Source: Sunxiuqinia sp. | GTDB taxonomy: Bacteria > Bacteroidota > Bacteroidia > Bacteroidales > Prolixibacteraceae | Assembly (NCBI GenBank): GCA_024635605.1 | Contig: JAGXIR010000024.1 | Coordinates: 1 to 34,592, forward strand | Direction of reading: 5' to 3' | Length of the DNA: 34,592 bases | In this document: piece by piece, positions 19,113 through 28,394 of the stretch | Position numbering within the stretch: the stretch's first letter is position 1 | How the letters are laid out: every line of letters begins with the position of its first letter | Program-made: the position numbers and the translations under genes | Notes under the pieces: model-generated | What the model was told of the DNA's origin: nothing | Database searches by the model: none | The model's input: only the letters and a program-made list of their open reading frames with translations

Positions 19113-19742
19113 TCACGCTGACTTTGGTTTCTGTTCGTACCTGAAATACATGATCGTACCATAAATGATATGGATAACACCGAACCCAATGGCCCAAAAG
19201 AACAGTCCTAATCCCGGAAAAATAGCGGCCAAAATTCCAAGCGCGATTTGGATGAGTCCCATATAAAAAATTTCCTGACGGGTGAATTTTGCCGCGTTAA
19301 CCAAGGCAAGTCCATAAAAAACAAGACAGGAGGGAGAAACAATGCTGAAAATCCCTCTTGAGGCGAATACAAGAATCAGAATGCCGCCACTCACCAGGGG
19401 AATGGTCAGGTGAATGCTCATCAGCCTAGAACCTGGATTCCAGAATTTTTTACCTGAACTTTTAGTCTTCCGATAAGTCAACCACAGCACTGTCGCCAAT
19501 GAGAGTATTAAAACTACCGACCCAAGGACGACCAGGTTTGAAATAATCTGAGATGGAAAGATCTTTTGATAGGATGACGGCAGCGGAAAATGGATCATCC
19601 GGTAGGCGATGAATGCACCGATTAGTGCGTAGAGGCCAACTAAAATTCCGGAGAGTCCGCTTAAGGAAAGAAATCGGCTCGATTGTTCCATCATTTGCCT
19701 GATCTCTTTGATCTCTGCTAGATAAGTATCTGTGTTTTTCAT
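19113..19742 (-). CDS. Predicted multi-pass membrane protein in the regulator-creD cluster
   Basis: 209 aa with several hydrophobic segments; same strand and order as the regulator and creD. Confidence 0.6.
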   Translation of the reverse strand: MKNTDTYLAEIKEIRQMMEQSSRFLSLSGLSGILVGLYALIGAFIAYRMIHFPLPSSYQKIFPSQIISNLVVLGSVVLILSLATVLWLTYRKTKSSGKKFWNPGSRLMSIHLTIPLVSGGILILVFASRGIFSIVSPSCLVFYGLALVNAAKFTRQEIFYMGLIQIALGILAAIFPGLGLFFWAIGFGVIHIIYGTIMYFRYEQKPKSA

Positions 19743-19755
19743 TTTCTTTATAAAG

Positions 19756-19774
19756 TACTTTGAAATACAAAGTA
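19756..19774. promoter_or_regulatory. Candidate operator upstream of the membrane protein/regulator/creD cluster
   Basis: Perfect inverted repeat TACTTTG-AAATA-CAAAGTA, 13 nt upstream of the ATG at 19742. Confidence 0.6.
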
Positions 19775-19994
19775 AATAAATTTTGAATTAATTTCAAAAT
19801 GAAAATTGAGAGGATGACAGGATTCATTTAACCTCTGCCAATTAAATCCAGTCAAGGATCACTTCATTGACTATCTTTCGGGTGACTTCAAGTCATTGAT
19901 TAATTGTGGTCTGTGGTATCTTGCTGAAAACAATTTTAGTTTTAAAGGGTTCTTTTCTATAGTTTTACAATTCGAAACCACTAAAAATTAAACC

Positions 19995-20660
19995 ATGAGA
20001 AACTTGAAAGCAGTATTCACAGGATTATTTCTATTTTTTGCATTCGTATCCTTTGCGCAACAAAAAGGTTGGGTACCATTGTTTAACGGTGAAAATCTCG
20101 ATGGCTGGATCAAAAAAAATGGTCAGGCAACCTATGTGGTTGAAGATGGAATGATCATTGGAACAACAGCCAAAGATAGTCCCAATTCATTTCTTTGTAC
20201 GCAACAGGACTATGGCAATTTTGAATTGGAATTCGATGTGAAATTATTGGACAATGAATTGAATTCTGGCGTACAGATCCGTTCAACAACAAAAGATCCC
20301 GAAGGAGATGAGAAATTTGGTCGGGTAAATGGTCCTCAGGTTGAAATTGAAGCAAGTGGCGAAAAAGGAGGAGAAGCGGGCTACATTTATGGCGAAGCTT
20401 CTGGTGGTTGGATGACTCCCGAAGAAAAATTAATCGCTCACGAAACGTTTAGAGATGGAGCGTGGAATACCTATCGGATTGTTGCAAATGGTGCAAGAAT
20501 TCAAACTTGGATTAATGGAGAACAAATTTCAGATTTGGTTGACGAAGAGAAATTTGAATCTCATCCTAAAGGATTTATTGGGTTGCAGGTTCATGGTGTT
20601 GGGCAGCGCGGACCATTTCAGGTGGCTTGGAAAAATATCAAGATAAAGGCACTGAAATAG
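19995..20660 (+). CDS. DUF1080 (3-keto-disaccharide hydrolase-like) secreted protein
   Basis: Signal peptide; GWVPLFNGENLDGWIKKNGQATYVVEDGMIIGTT...NSGVQIRS...GPFQVAWKNIKIK. Confidence 0.85.
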   Translation: MRNLKAVFTGLFLFFAFVSFAQQKGWVPLFNGENLDGWIKKNGQATYVVEDGMIIGTTAKDSPNSFLCTQQDYGNFELEFDVKLLDNELNSGVQIRSTTKDPEGDEKFGRVNGPQVEIEASGEKGGEAGYIYGEASGGWMTPEEKLIAHETFRDGAWNTYRIVANGARIQTWINGEQISDLVDEEKFESHPKGFIGLQVHGVGQRGPFQVAWKNIKIKALK

Positions 20661-20674
20661 CCATTTTGACTAGT

Positions 20675-20711
20675 AAAAAAGAGGCTGTCTTTTTGGGACA
20701 GCCTCTTTTTT
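20675..20711. terminator. Bidirectional terminator between DUF1080 gene and gnd
   Basis: AAAAAAGAGGCTGTC...GGACAGCCTCTTTTTT. Confidence 0.9.
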
Positions 20712-20749
20712 ATTCCTCTTCCGCTAACGGAAGATTAGAGGGGAGGCTT

Positions 20750-22204
20750 CTACACTTCGTAAGTTGACGAAGCCGTATCGCCTCCGCGGCCGGTCCAATT
20801 GGTGTGGAAAAACTGGCCACGTGGTTTGTCAAGGCGTTCGTAGGTGTGCGCGCCAAAATAGTCGCGTTGGGCCTGCAACAGGTTGGCTGGCAGGCGTTCG
20901 CTACGGAACCCATCGAAATAGCAAAGGGCTGATGTGAGTGCCGGCACCGGAATTCCATTGGAAAGGGCTGTAGCACAAACACGTCTCCAGCCCGCTTGAG
21001 CTGCCTCTACTCTTTCCTTAAAATAAGGATCGAGCAGTAAGTTTGCCAAGTCTGGATTCTTGCCGAATGCGGTTTTGATATCGGCTAAGAAAACGGAACG
21101 GATAATACAACCGCCGCGCCACATTAGGGCAATACCTCCGTAGTTCAGGTTCCAACCATACTCTTTGGCGGCTTCCATCATCAGGTTATAACCTTGTGCA
21201 TAGGAAATGATTTTTGCTCCAAACAAAGCGTCTTTCAGGTCGTTGATCATTTGGGCTTTGTCGCCTTTAAATTTAGTATCCGGTCCGCTGATTACTTTTG
21301 ATGCTTCCACGCGCAGGTCTTTTTGTGCTGAAAGACACCGGGCAAAAACTGATTCGCCAATCAGTGTCAATGGAATGCCAAGATCAAGAGCCGAGACGCC
21401 TGTCCATTTCCCGGTACCTTTTTGGCCGGCGGTATCGAGAATTTTTTCGACCAGCGGTCCGCCATCTTCGTCTTTAAATCCAAGAATATCGCGGGTAATC
21501 TCGATCAGGTAGGAGTCCAGTACATCGTTGTTCCATGCTTTGAAAACTTCGTGCATCTCATCGGCATCCATGCCCAGCATTTCTTTCATCAACTGGTAAG
21601 CTTCGCAAATAATTTGCATATCGCCGTACTCAATTCCATTGTGAACCATCTTTACGAAATGCCCGGCGCCATCTTCGCCAACCCAGTCGCAACAAGGCTC
21701 GCCGTCTTCCACTTTGGCTGCAACGGCCTGAAAAATTTCTTTAACCGCCGGCCATGCATCAGGCGATCCGCCCGGCATCATCGAAGGGCCTTTCAGTGCG
21801 CCTTCTTCACCGCCCGAAACTCCAGTTCCAATGTAAAGTAATCCTTTGCTTTCAACATATTTTGCACGGCGAATCGTGTCGGGGAAATGTGAGTTTCCGC
21901 CATCGATAATAATATCACCTTTTTCCAAGTGAGGAATAATGAGCTCGATAAAATCATCTACCGGTTTTCCGGCTTTGACCAGCATCATTACTTTGCGTGG
22001 TTTCTCAAGTGAGGCGCAGAGCTCTTCGATTGAGTGAGCTCCGATGAAGTTTTTACCGGCACCACGTCCGTTTACAAATTTGTCTACTTTATCAACGGTA
22101 CGGTTGAATACGGCTACCGTGTAGCCTTTGCTTTCCATGTTCAAAACCAGGTTTTCGCCCATTACGGCCAACCCAATTAAACCAATGTCTGCTAACTTCT
22201 TCAT
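20750..22204 (-). CDS. gnd: 6-phosphogluconate dehydrogenase (decarboxylating)
   Basis: 484 aa; IGLAVMGENLVLNMESKGYTVAVFNRTVDKVDKF, GVSGGEEGALKGPSMMPGG, GHFVKMVHNGIEYGDMQ. Confidence 0.95.
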   Translation of the reverse strand: MKKLADIGLIGLAVMGENLVLNMESKGYTVAVFNRTVDKVDKFVNGRGAGKNFIGAHSIEELCASLEKPRKVMMLVKAGKPVDDFIELIIPHLEKGDIIIDGGNSHFPDTIRRAKYVESKGLLYIGTGVSGGEEGALKGPSMMPGGSPDAWPAVKEIFQAVAAKVEDGEPCCDWVGEDGAGHFVKMVHNGIEYGDMQIICEAYQLMKEMLGMDADEMHEVFKAWNNDVLDSYLIEITRDILGFKDEDGGPLVEKILDTAGQKGTGKWTGVSALDLGIPLTLIGESVFARCLSAQKDLRVEASKVISGPDTKFKGDKAQMINDLKDALFGAKIISYAQGYNLMMEAAKEYGWNLNYGGIALMWRGGCIIRSVFLADIKTAFGKNPDLANLLLDPYFKERVEAAQAGWRRVCATALSNGIPVPALTSALCYFDGFRSERLPANLLQAQRDYFGAHTYERLDKPRGQFFHTNWTGRGGDTASSTYEV

Positions 22205-22291
22205 TTTTAGTTTATTTTTGAATTATTTGTCGTTTGTCATTATTTATTGTCATTTACTCGCTGGTCATCAACTATGAATGACCATTAATAA

Positions 22292-23416
22292 CTATATTGT
22301 CTGAAATCCTAACTTCTTTAATTTCTCTAATGTTTCTTTTGAAATATTTTCATGTTGAATGGCGAAAACCGGGAATTCCCGTCGAACGGGATAGTCACCT
22401 CTCAATTTCTCAAAATCATCTGGGTTCTCACGCAATCTTTTGTCATCTTCGCGAATGTCGTAAGTGAACAAAACCGCTTTGCGGAGGATCTCCTCTTCCG
22501 TGCGGTTTGAACCGGTCAAATGCAGGGTGGTTTGCTCTGGCAGATCGACTCCTTCAGGCTGCCAATCGTCAATTCCAAGGTTGAAAAACTGGCTGATGGC
22601 CTGCACGCTCATCGTGGTTCCGTTGGCTTTGCCATCTTTCGAATAGCCTGCAATATGTGGTGTTGCCAAATCAACCAGCTGAAGCAGGTTGCGGTCAATA
22701 TTGGGTTCGCGTTCCCAGCAATCTAAAACCAAACCCGAGATTTGTCCGCGCTGAATAGCTGTTTCAGCGGCAAACGTGTCGACTACTTCACCACGACAAG
22801 TATTTAGAATGATTGGTTGGCGTTCCAGCGCATTGAAAAATAGGGTGTCGCCCATGTGAAAAGTGGCATCTTCGCCATGCATGGTCAAAGGCACATGAAA
22901 CGAGATGATGTCGGATTTGGAAATAATTTGCTGAAAACTGACAAACTTTTCCGGTCCTTCCGCCCGTTCACGCGGCGGGTCATTCAGCAAGACATTCATG
23001 CCCAGCAATTCGCAAACCTTGGCCACTTTTGAACCAACCTGTCCAACACCGACAATTCCGATGGTTTTTCCTTTTAACTCAAATCCTTTTTTTTCAGCTA
23101 GAACAAACAGCGCAGAAAGCACATATTGTTCTACCGATTTGCTGTTGCAGCCGGGGGCGTTGGTCCATTCAATTCCGGCTTGTTTGCAATAATCGGTGTC
23201 GATGTGGTCGTAGCCAATGGTGGCTGTAGCAATGAACTGAACGGAGGAACTTTTCAGTAGCTGTTCGTTACAAATGGTTCGGGTGCGGGTTACGATGGCA
23301 TCAGCGTCTTTCACCACTTCGGGTGTTGTTTTTGCCCCAGGCAAATAAACTACTTCGCCAAACGGTTCGAGCGCCCCTTTGATGTATGGTATTTTATCGT
23401 CAATTATGAATTTCAT
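22292..23416 (-). CDS. pdxB: Erythronate-4-phosphate dehydrogenase
   Basis: MKFIIDDKIPYIKGALEPFGEVVYLPG...ATIGYDHIDTDYC...GIVGVGQVGSKVAKVCELLGMNVLLNDPPR. Confidence 0.9.
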   Translation of the reverse strand: MKFIIDDKIPYIKGALEPFGEVVYLPGAKTTPEVVKDADAIVTRTRTICNEQLLKSSSVQFIATATIGYDHIDTDYCKQAGIEWTNAPGCNSKSVEQYVLSALFVLAEKKGFELKGKTIGIVGVGQVGSKVAKVCELLGMNVLLNDPPRERAEGPEKFVSFQQIISKSDIISFHVPLTMHGEDATFHMGDTLFFNALERQPIILNTCRGEVVDTFAAETAIQRGQISGLVLDCWEREPNIDRNLLQLVDLATPHIAGYSKDGKANGTTMSVQAISQFFNLGIDDWQPEGVDLPEQTTLHLTGSNRTEEEILRKAVLFTYDIREDDKRLRENPDDFEKLRGDYPVRREFPVFAIQHENISKETLEKLKKLGFQTI

Positions 23417-24411
23417 TATTTTTTATAATAATTTTTTACCATTTCGTCGAGTACCGAGTTGGTGCGGGCAGCCGTTTCGCCGGTACTCACACATTCTCCT
23501 TTGCCACGCAACGCTTGAACAACTTGTTTGATCAGGTTATGCGAAATATTTTCAGGATTTTCAAAGCTGAAACGGATAGTTCCCTTATCAGTGGTTAAAA
23601 GTAAGTCTTCATGACTAAAGCTTGGGAGATTCAATTTTCCCTTGGTGCCGATAATTTCCAGATCGTCTTTGGTCGCTGATTCGTCAGCAACAAAACACCA
23701 ATGGCCGGTTCCGATTGTGCCGTTTTCAAATGCAAAAGTTCCGGTAACGGTATCTTCAGCTTCGTACAAACCAGCTTGGTTGACCGCAATGCCATGAACT
23801 TTAGTAATCGGACCAAATAGAAAGTCGAGAAAGTCAAGCTGATGTGAGGCCAGGTCGAAAAAATGACCACCTCCGGCAACCGCCGGATCCACCCGCCAGT
23901 TGTATGCTTCCGGATCATTTCCTTGTTCAGTTACGCTTTTTATGAGGGTAACCGCCACACTGAGTGGTTGCCCAATGATGCCGCTGTCAATGAGCTCCTT
24001 CATCTTTAGAAAGGCTGGCAATGTACGCCGGTAGTAGGCTACAAAAAGTGGCATGCCGGTCTCTTTCGAAACTCTAATCATTTCGCGGCATTCGGCATCG
24101 TTCAGTGCCATGGGTTTTTCTACATAGGCTGGCTTTCCGGCCCGCATAGCCTGAATTGCATATTTGGCATGCGTGTCGGGTGGCGTGGCGATGTAAATGG
24201 CGTTGATTTCCGGGTCATTGATCAGGTCCTCCGCCAGATGGTAACACCTGGGGACGCCATGCCGCCGGGCATAGTCAGCCGCTTTTTCCTTGTTGCGCCG
24301 CATAACGGCCACAAGCCTGGAGTGCTCGGTTTTTTGAAAAGCCGGTCCGCTCTTTTTTTCGGTTACATCACCACATCCGATTATGCCCCAATTAACGGTA
24401 TCAAATTTCAT
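23416..24411 (-). CDS. Gfo/Idh/MocA family oxidoreductase
   Basis: NWGIIGCGDVTEKKSGPAFQ...INAIYIATPPDTHAKYAIQAMRAGKPAYVEKPMALN; EKP motif. Stop overlaps the pdxB start (TAATG). Confidence 0.9.
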   Translation of the reverse strand: MKFDTVNWGIIGCGDVTEKKSGPAFQKTEHSRLVAVMRRNKEKAADYARRHGVPRCYHLAEDLINDPEINAIYIATPPDTHAKYAIQAMRAGKPAYVEKPMALNDAECREMIRVSKETGMPLFVAYYRRTLPAFLKMKELIDSGIIGQPLSVAVTLIKSVTEQGNDPEAYNWRVDPAVAGGGHFFDLASHQLDFLDFLFGPITKVHGIAVNQAGLYEAEDTVTGTFAFENGTIGTGHWCFVADESATKDDLEIIGTKGKLNLPSFSHEDLLLTTDKGTIRFSFENPENISHNLIKQVVQALRGKGECVSTGETAARTNSVLDEMVKNYYKK

Positions 24412-24597
24412 AGTTGCAAATTCCAAATTTCAAAAGCCTCTCTCCATCCCTGTGGGATCGGGAAGAGGGCATTGCATTAATACAATCAGTTAGACGCGGA
24501 TTTAGGCGATAGCTTATGATCTTTATAATTTTCATATCACACACATTGCTTGTCTTTTTCTTACTCTTTCCCCTTGGGGAGGTCGGGAGGTGATTCT

Positions 24598-25887
24598 CTA
24601 GTATTTAAACCGATCTTTGAAAGCCCACAAGCCAATAGCCGGATTCGAGATGTAAAAAATTTCCTCTCCATTAGGCAGCGTGTTGTAACCATCTTTCAGT
24701 TTTTCGGGATTGTACCGAGCTGTGATTTCATCGATATCGGCATAGTTAAAGCCAACACTTTCAATTTCTTCTTTGGTCAGATTTCCAGGCTTTTTGCCCG
24801 GGCAGTAGGTAATGCTGAACCTGCCTTCAGAAGAACCGTGAATCAGGTGTGCTGCGGCGCTTAAATTGTTGCGCAGTTCTTCGTTCTCATCGCAGGCTTT
24901 CATCGTGGCCGGTGTTCCAAAGTAGCCGTATTTCCTAATTAGGCGATCGATCTCTTTGTCCTCTCCAAACTCTTTTAGCGCCGGTGCCAACACAATGAGT
25001 TCGCCACCATCGTCAATGGCCATTCGGGTTCGGTAAACCGATTTATTTCCCAACCAGGTTGATTTAAACTCGGTAGGATCGAGCCAAACCACCACTTTTT
25101 TCAGCGGTTTGTCCAACATTTCAAAATTAACCTGGAGCGAAAGTTTAGCTGCTTTGTCAAAGACTTCATAATCATCGCCGATAAATAAGCCGCGGGCCTT
25201 TACTTTACCATCGGTTTTGTCGAGTCCCACCACGGTTTGCACATACAGAATAGGCATGTGGTTGGTGAAATTATCCGACGCGTAATTGAAAATCTTACGC
25301 ACCGGGGTATCAGCATGGCCCATCATTCGCTCCATGCCATAGGCTGCTCCAACAAAATGACTTTTATTGATTCCTTCTACACCGCCTGTTCCCACAAACA
25401 CGTTTTTGTTATAATTGGCCATGCCTACCACTTCGTGTGGAACGACCTGGCCTATGGATAAAATCAGGTCGAAATTGCCCGAAAGCAACAACTTGTTGAC
25501 TTGCGCCGGCCAGGGGAAATCAACCGCACCTTCCGATACTTCGCTGACAAACTCGGCCGGAACTTCACCTACATTGACCACATCGTTGCGCCAGTCGTGC
25601 TCGCGGATTAGTGATTTAGGCAAGGTTCCAAACATGTGGGCAATCTGCTCATCGGTCATTGGTGTGTGCGTGCCCAGGGCGGGCAGCACATCCGTTAGTT
25701 TATCGCCATAGTATTGCCAGGTAAATTCTGTCAGTTCGCCTGAACGACTTGGCAGTCGCGTATAATCTGGCGGAATGGCCAACACCTTGTTGATACCTTT
25801 CAGCTGATCAAACGCAGCATACAAACCTTTTTTGAGGTCTTCAGCTGTTAACTCGTGATCTGGTGATCCTATTTCGTAATACAACAT
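24598..25887 (-). CDS. LarA-like (DUF2088) nickel-dependent 2-hydroxyacid racemase/epimerase candidate
   Basis: 429 aa; IPPDYTRLPSRSGELTEF..., ALGTHTPMTDEQI, GQVVPHEVVGMANYNKNVFVGTGGVEGINKSHFVGAAYGMERMMGH; matches the His/Lys motif layout of the LarA superfamily. Confidence 0.8.
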   Translation of the reverse strand: MLYYEIGSPDHELTAEDLKKGLYAAFDQLKGINKVLAIPPDYTRLPSRSGELTEFTWQYYGDKLTDVLPALGTHTPMTDEQIAHMFGTLPKSLIREHDWRNDVVNVGEVPAEFVSEVSEGAVDFPWPAQVNKLLLSGNFDLILSIGQVVPHEVVGMANYNKNVFVGTGGVEGINKSHFVGAAYGMERMMGHADTPVRKIFNYASDNFTNHMPILYVQTVVGLDKTDGKVKARGLFIGDDYEVFDKAAKLSLQVNFEMLDKPLKKVVVWLDPTEFKSTWLGNKSVYRTRMAIDDGGELIVLAPALKEFGEDKEIDRLIRKYGYFGTPATMKACDENEELRNNLSAAAHLIHGSSEGRFSITYCPGKKPGNLTKEEIESVGFNYADIDEITARYNPEKLKDGYNTLPNGEEIFYISNPAIGLWAFKDRFKY

Positions 25888-25906
25888 ATCGCTATTTACT
25901 ATTTGT

Positions 25907-26290
25907 TTATTTGCAATTTACTATTTCCCTTTTTGAATCGATCTTTCTCTTCATTGTTGTAATAGAGCTGACAATTATTTTTAACAACTCTTGATTTTCA
26001 TTAATCAGATCATTGAGCAAATCCACTTTAACCAATCCAGACTCAACAATAAGCTCCAACCAATAAAGCGTTTCATCGAGTTCTTCTTCAACCATTTTGA
26101 GTTTGTTCAGAAAATCTTTGTCAGATTTGCCTAAGCAGGCTGCCCGATAGTTTGCGCCCGGAGAAGTGCCTGAACGGATAATTTGATTGGCAAGGGTTTT
26201 ACCAGTCAGGCCGTTTGGCAGGCTCTCAGCCAGCTTAATGATTCGCAAGGCAAAAACCTTTAAACGTTTTTTCAGATCATCCGAATTCAT
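25907..26290 (-). CDS. Four-helix-bundle protein (23S rRNA intervening-sequence/S23-like family)
   Basis: 127 aa; LKKRLKVFALRIIKLAESLPNGLTGKTLANQIIRSGTSPGANYRAACLGKSDKDFLNKLKMVEEELDETLYWLELI; family-typical. Confidence 0.9.
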   Translation of the reverse strand: MNSDDLKKRLKVFALRIIKLAESLPNGLTGKTLANQIIRSGTSPGANYRAACLGKSDKDFLNKLKMVEEELDETLYWLELIVESGLVKVDLLNDLINENQELLKIIVSSITTMKRKIDSKREIVNCK

Positions 26291-26338
26291 TTATCATCAA
26301 TAAATAGTGAATGGTAAATAGAAAATTAGTAAATGAAT

Positions 26339-27421
26339 TTATCTTTTCACTCTCGCATTGCCTTCCCAGATGCTCCAGACCATGTCTTCGTCGGCTGGTT
26401 GGGCATAGTCGGTCAGGAAGGTGGTTGCCATTGCGCCAGTTGCCCAGCCAAATTGTGGCCACTTTTCTGCATCCCAGCCTTTCAGTATTCCGTAAAGTAA
26501 ACCGCCAACAAAGCCATCGCCGCCGCCAATGCGGTCGAGAACGTTAATTGTTCTTGGTTCAATGACTTGCCAGTTGTTCTCGCCTTCCAGCATGATGGCG
26601 CCCCACAAATGCTCATTCACGCTGACAACTTCACGCAAGGTGGTGGCAAAAACAGAAGCATTGGGGAAAGTTTCCTTCACGCGACCAATCATGCCTTTAA
26701 AACCCTCGATCTCAGCTTCAATGCCTTTTCCGCCGGCCTCAGGGCCTTTAATTCCCAAACAAAGCTGGAAATCTTCTTCGTTACCAATCAGTATATCTGA
26801 TACGGATGCAATTTCGGTAAAGTTGTCACGCAATTCCTGATCGCGGCCTTTCCAGAACGAAGCCCGGTAATTCAAATCGAAGGAAATACGTGTCCCGTGC
26901 TTTTTCGCTGCTCTGGCAATTTCGAGACAGAATGTGCTGGTTTCGGGCGAAAGGGCAGCAATCAATCCTGAAAGATGCACGATCTGTACGCCTTCTTCTC
27001 CAAAAATACGCTCCAGATCAAAATCTTTGACATTCAGAGTACGGCCAACTTCGCCAGCCCGGTCGTTTTGCACACGGGGACCACGCGAACCATAGCCACT
27101 GTCGGCAATATTGAATTGGTGGCGATATCCCCACGGATCGCCTTGGGCCACTTCAGGACCTTCATAATCCATGTGGCGGCTTTTCAGGTTACTCTTAATA
27201 AATTGTGCAATGGGGCTTCCTTTTACAAAAGTGGTGAGCACTTTTACAGGAAGTCCGAGGAACGACGAGATGCTGGCTACATTGGTTTCGGCACTTGTTG
27301 CCTGCATTTTAAATGTGTCGCTGCTGTGAACAGGTTGTCCGTTTATTGGAGTAATGCGCACCCCCATGCTTGTTGCTACCAACAAGGAATAATTGCAATT
27401 TTTCTTTAATTCAAAACTCAT
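26339..27421 (-). CDS. PfkB family carbohydrate kinase, divergent KdgK-like
   Basis: 360 aa; LDRIGGGDGFVGGLLYG (GxGD motif), FDLNYRASFW, IGNEEDF. Confidence 0.85.
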   Translation of the reverse strand: MSFELKKNCNYSLLVATSMGVRITPINGQPVHSSDTFKMQATSAETNVASISSFLGLPVKVLTTFVKGSPIAQFIKSNLKSRHMDYEGPEVAQGDPWGYRHQFNIADSGYGSRGPRVQNDRAGEVGRTLNVKDFDLERIFGEEGVQIVHLSGLIAALSPETSTFCLEIARAAKKHGTRISFDLNYRASFWKGRDQELRDNFTEIASVSDILIGNEEDFQLCLGIKGPEAGGKGIEAEIEGFKGMIGRVKETFPNASVFATTLREVVSVNEHLWGAIMLEGENNWQVIEPRTINVLDRIGGGDGFVGGLLYGILKGWDAEKWPQFGWATGAMATTFLTDYAQPADEDMVWSIWEGNARVKR

Positions 27422-27469
27422 ATTTTAAGATGTTAGATGATTAGATACTGGACATTAGATAATTGGTCA

Positions 27470-27542
27470 TTGGTTGATTCGTCATTAGGTGATCAAAATT
27501 GACCAATAACTAATGACGAATAACTCGTGGCTAGTGACCAAA
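27470..27542. repeat. Imperfect inverted low-complexity repeat between SDR and PfkB genes
   Basis: Left arm TTGGTCATTGGTTGATTCGTCATTAGGTGATCAA; right arm reverse complement TTGGTCACTAGCCACGAGTTATTCGTCATTAGTTATTGGTCAA. Confidence 0.6.
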
Positions 27543-28394
27543 TTACACTCCTCCAAAGGCGCTATATCCACCATCAACCGGAAGCACGATGCCAGTGATG
27601 AAGCTGGAGATATCAGAAATCAGGAACAAGGTGGCTCCCTGCAAATCTTCAGGTTCGCCGAATTTCCCCATGGGCGTATTGTCTACAATTTTTTGCCCGC
27701 GAGGGGAGAAGTTACCTGTTTTTTCATCGGTCACTAAAAAGCGGTTTTGGTTGGTGATGAAAAAACCCGGCGCAATGGCGTTAACGCGAATGCCCATTTT
27801 GGCAAGGTGCACGGAAAGCCATTCGGTGAAATTATTGACTGATGCCTTGGCTGCTGAATACGCCGGAATTTTTGTCAGGGGCTTGTAGGAATTCATAGAG
27901 GAAATATTCAGAATCACTCCTTTTTTGTTTTTCAACATGTCTCTTGTAAAGACTATTGAGGGGAGCAGGGTGCCTGTGAAATTCAAGGCAAAAACTTTGT
28001 CGAAACCGTCCATTTCAAGTCCGTAGAAGGTATCTTCCAAATTGTCAAGATTTTCCTCTAATATTTGTTCTACTTTAGTTGTGGCTGAAGGATGGTTGCC
28101 GCCGGCGCCATTGATGAGAATTTCAACCGGCCCAAGTTGCTTCTTAATTTCTTCATTGGCTTTTTCAAGCGATGCCCGGTCCAGAACATTCCCTTCAACA
28201 CCAATGACTTGAGTATTGAATTCGGCCGAAATTTCTGCGGCAATTTTTTCGGCCCTATCTTTTTGAATGTCGGCAATAGCAATCTTGACACCCACCGAAG
28301 CCATGGCTTTCACCATTTCCAGTCCGATAACACCGGCACCTCCGGTAATGACACATACTTTGCCGCTTAAATCTTTAAAACTAATTGGTTCCAT
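27543..28394 (-). CDS. SDR family oxidoreductase, candidate D-mannonate oxidoreductase (fructuronate reductase)
   Basis: 283 aa; GKVCVITGGAGVIGLEM, NGAGGNHP, YSAAKASVNNFTEWL (YxxxK), IAPGFF; resembles SDR-type UxuB/YjmF proteins in uronate loci. Confidence 0.8.
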   Translation of the reverse strand: MEPISFKDLSGKVCVITGGAGVIGLEMVKAMASVGVKIAIADIQKDRAEKIAAEISAEFNTQVIGVEGNVLDRASLEKANEEIKKQLGPVEILINGAGGNHPSATTKVEQILEENLDNLEDTFYGLEMDGFDKVFALNFTGTLLPSIVFTRDMLKNKKGVILNISSMNSYKPLTKIPAYSAAKASVNNFTEWLSVHLAKMGIRVNAIAPGFFITNQNRFLVTDEKTGNFSPRGQKIVDNTPMGKFGEPEDLQGATLFLISDISSFITGIVLPVDGGYSAFGGV

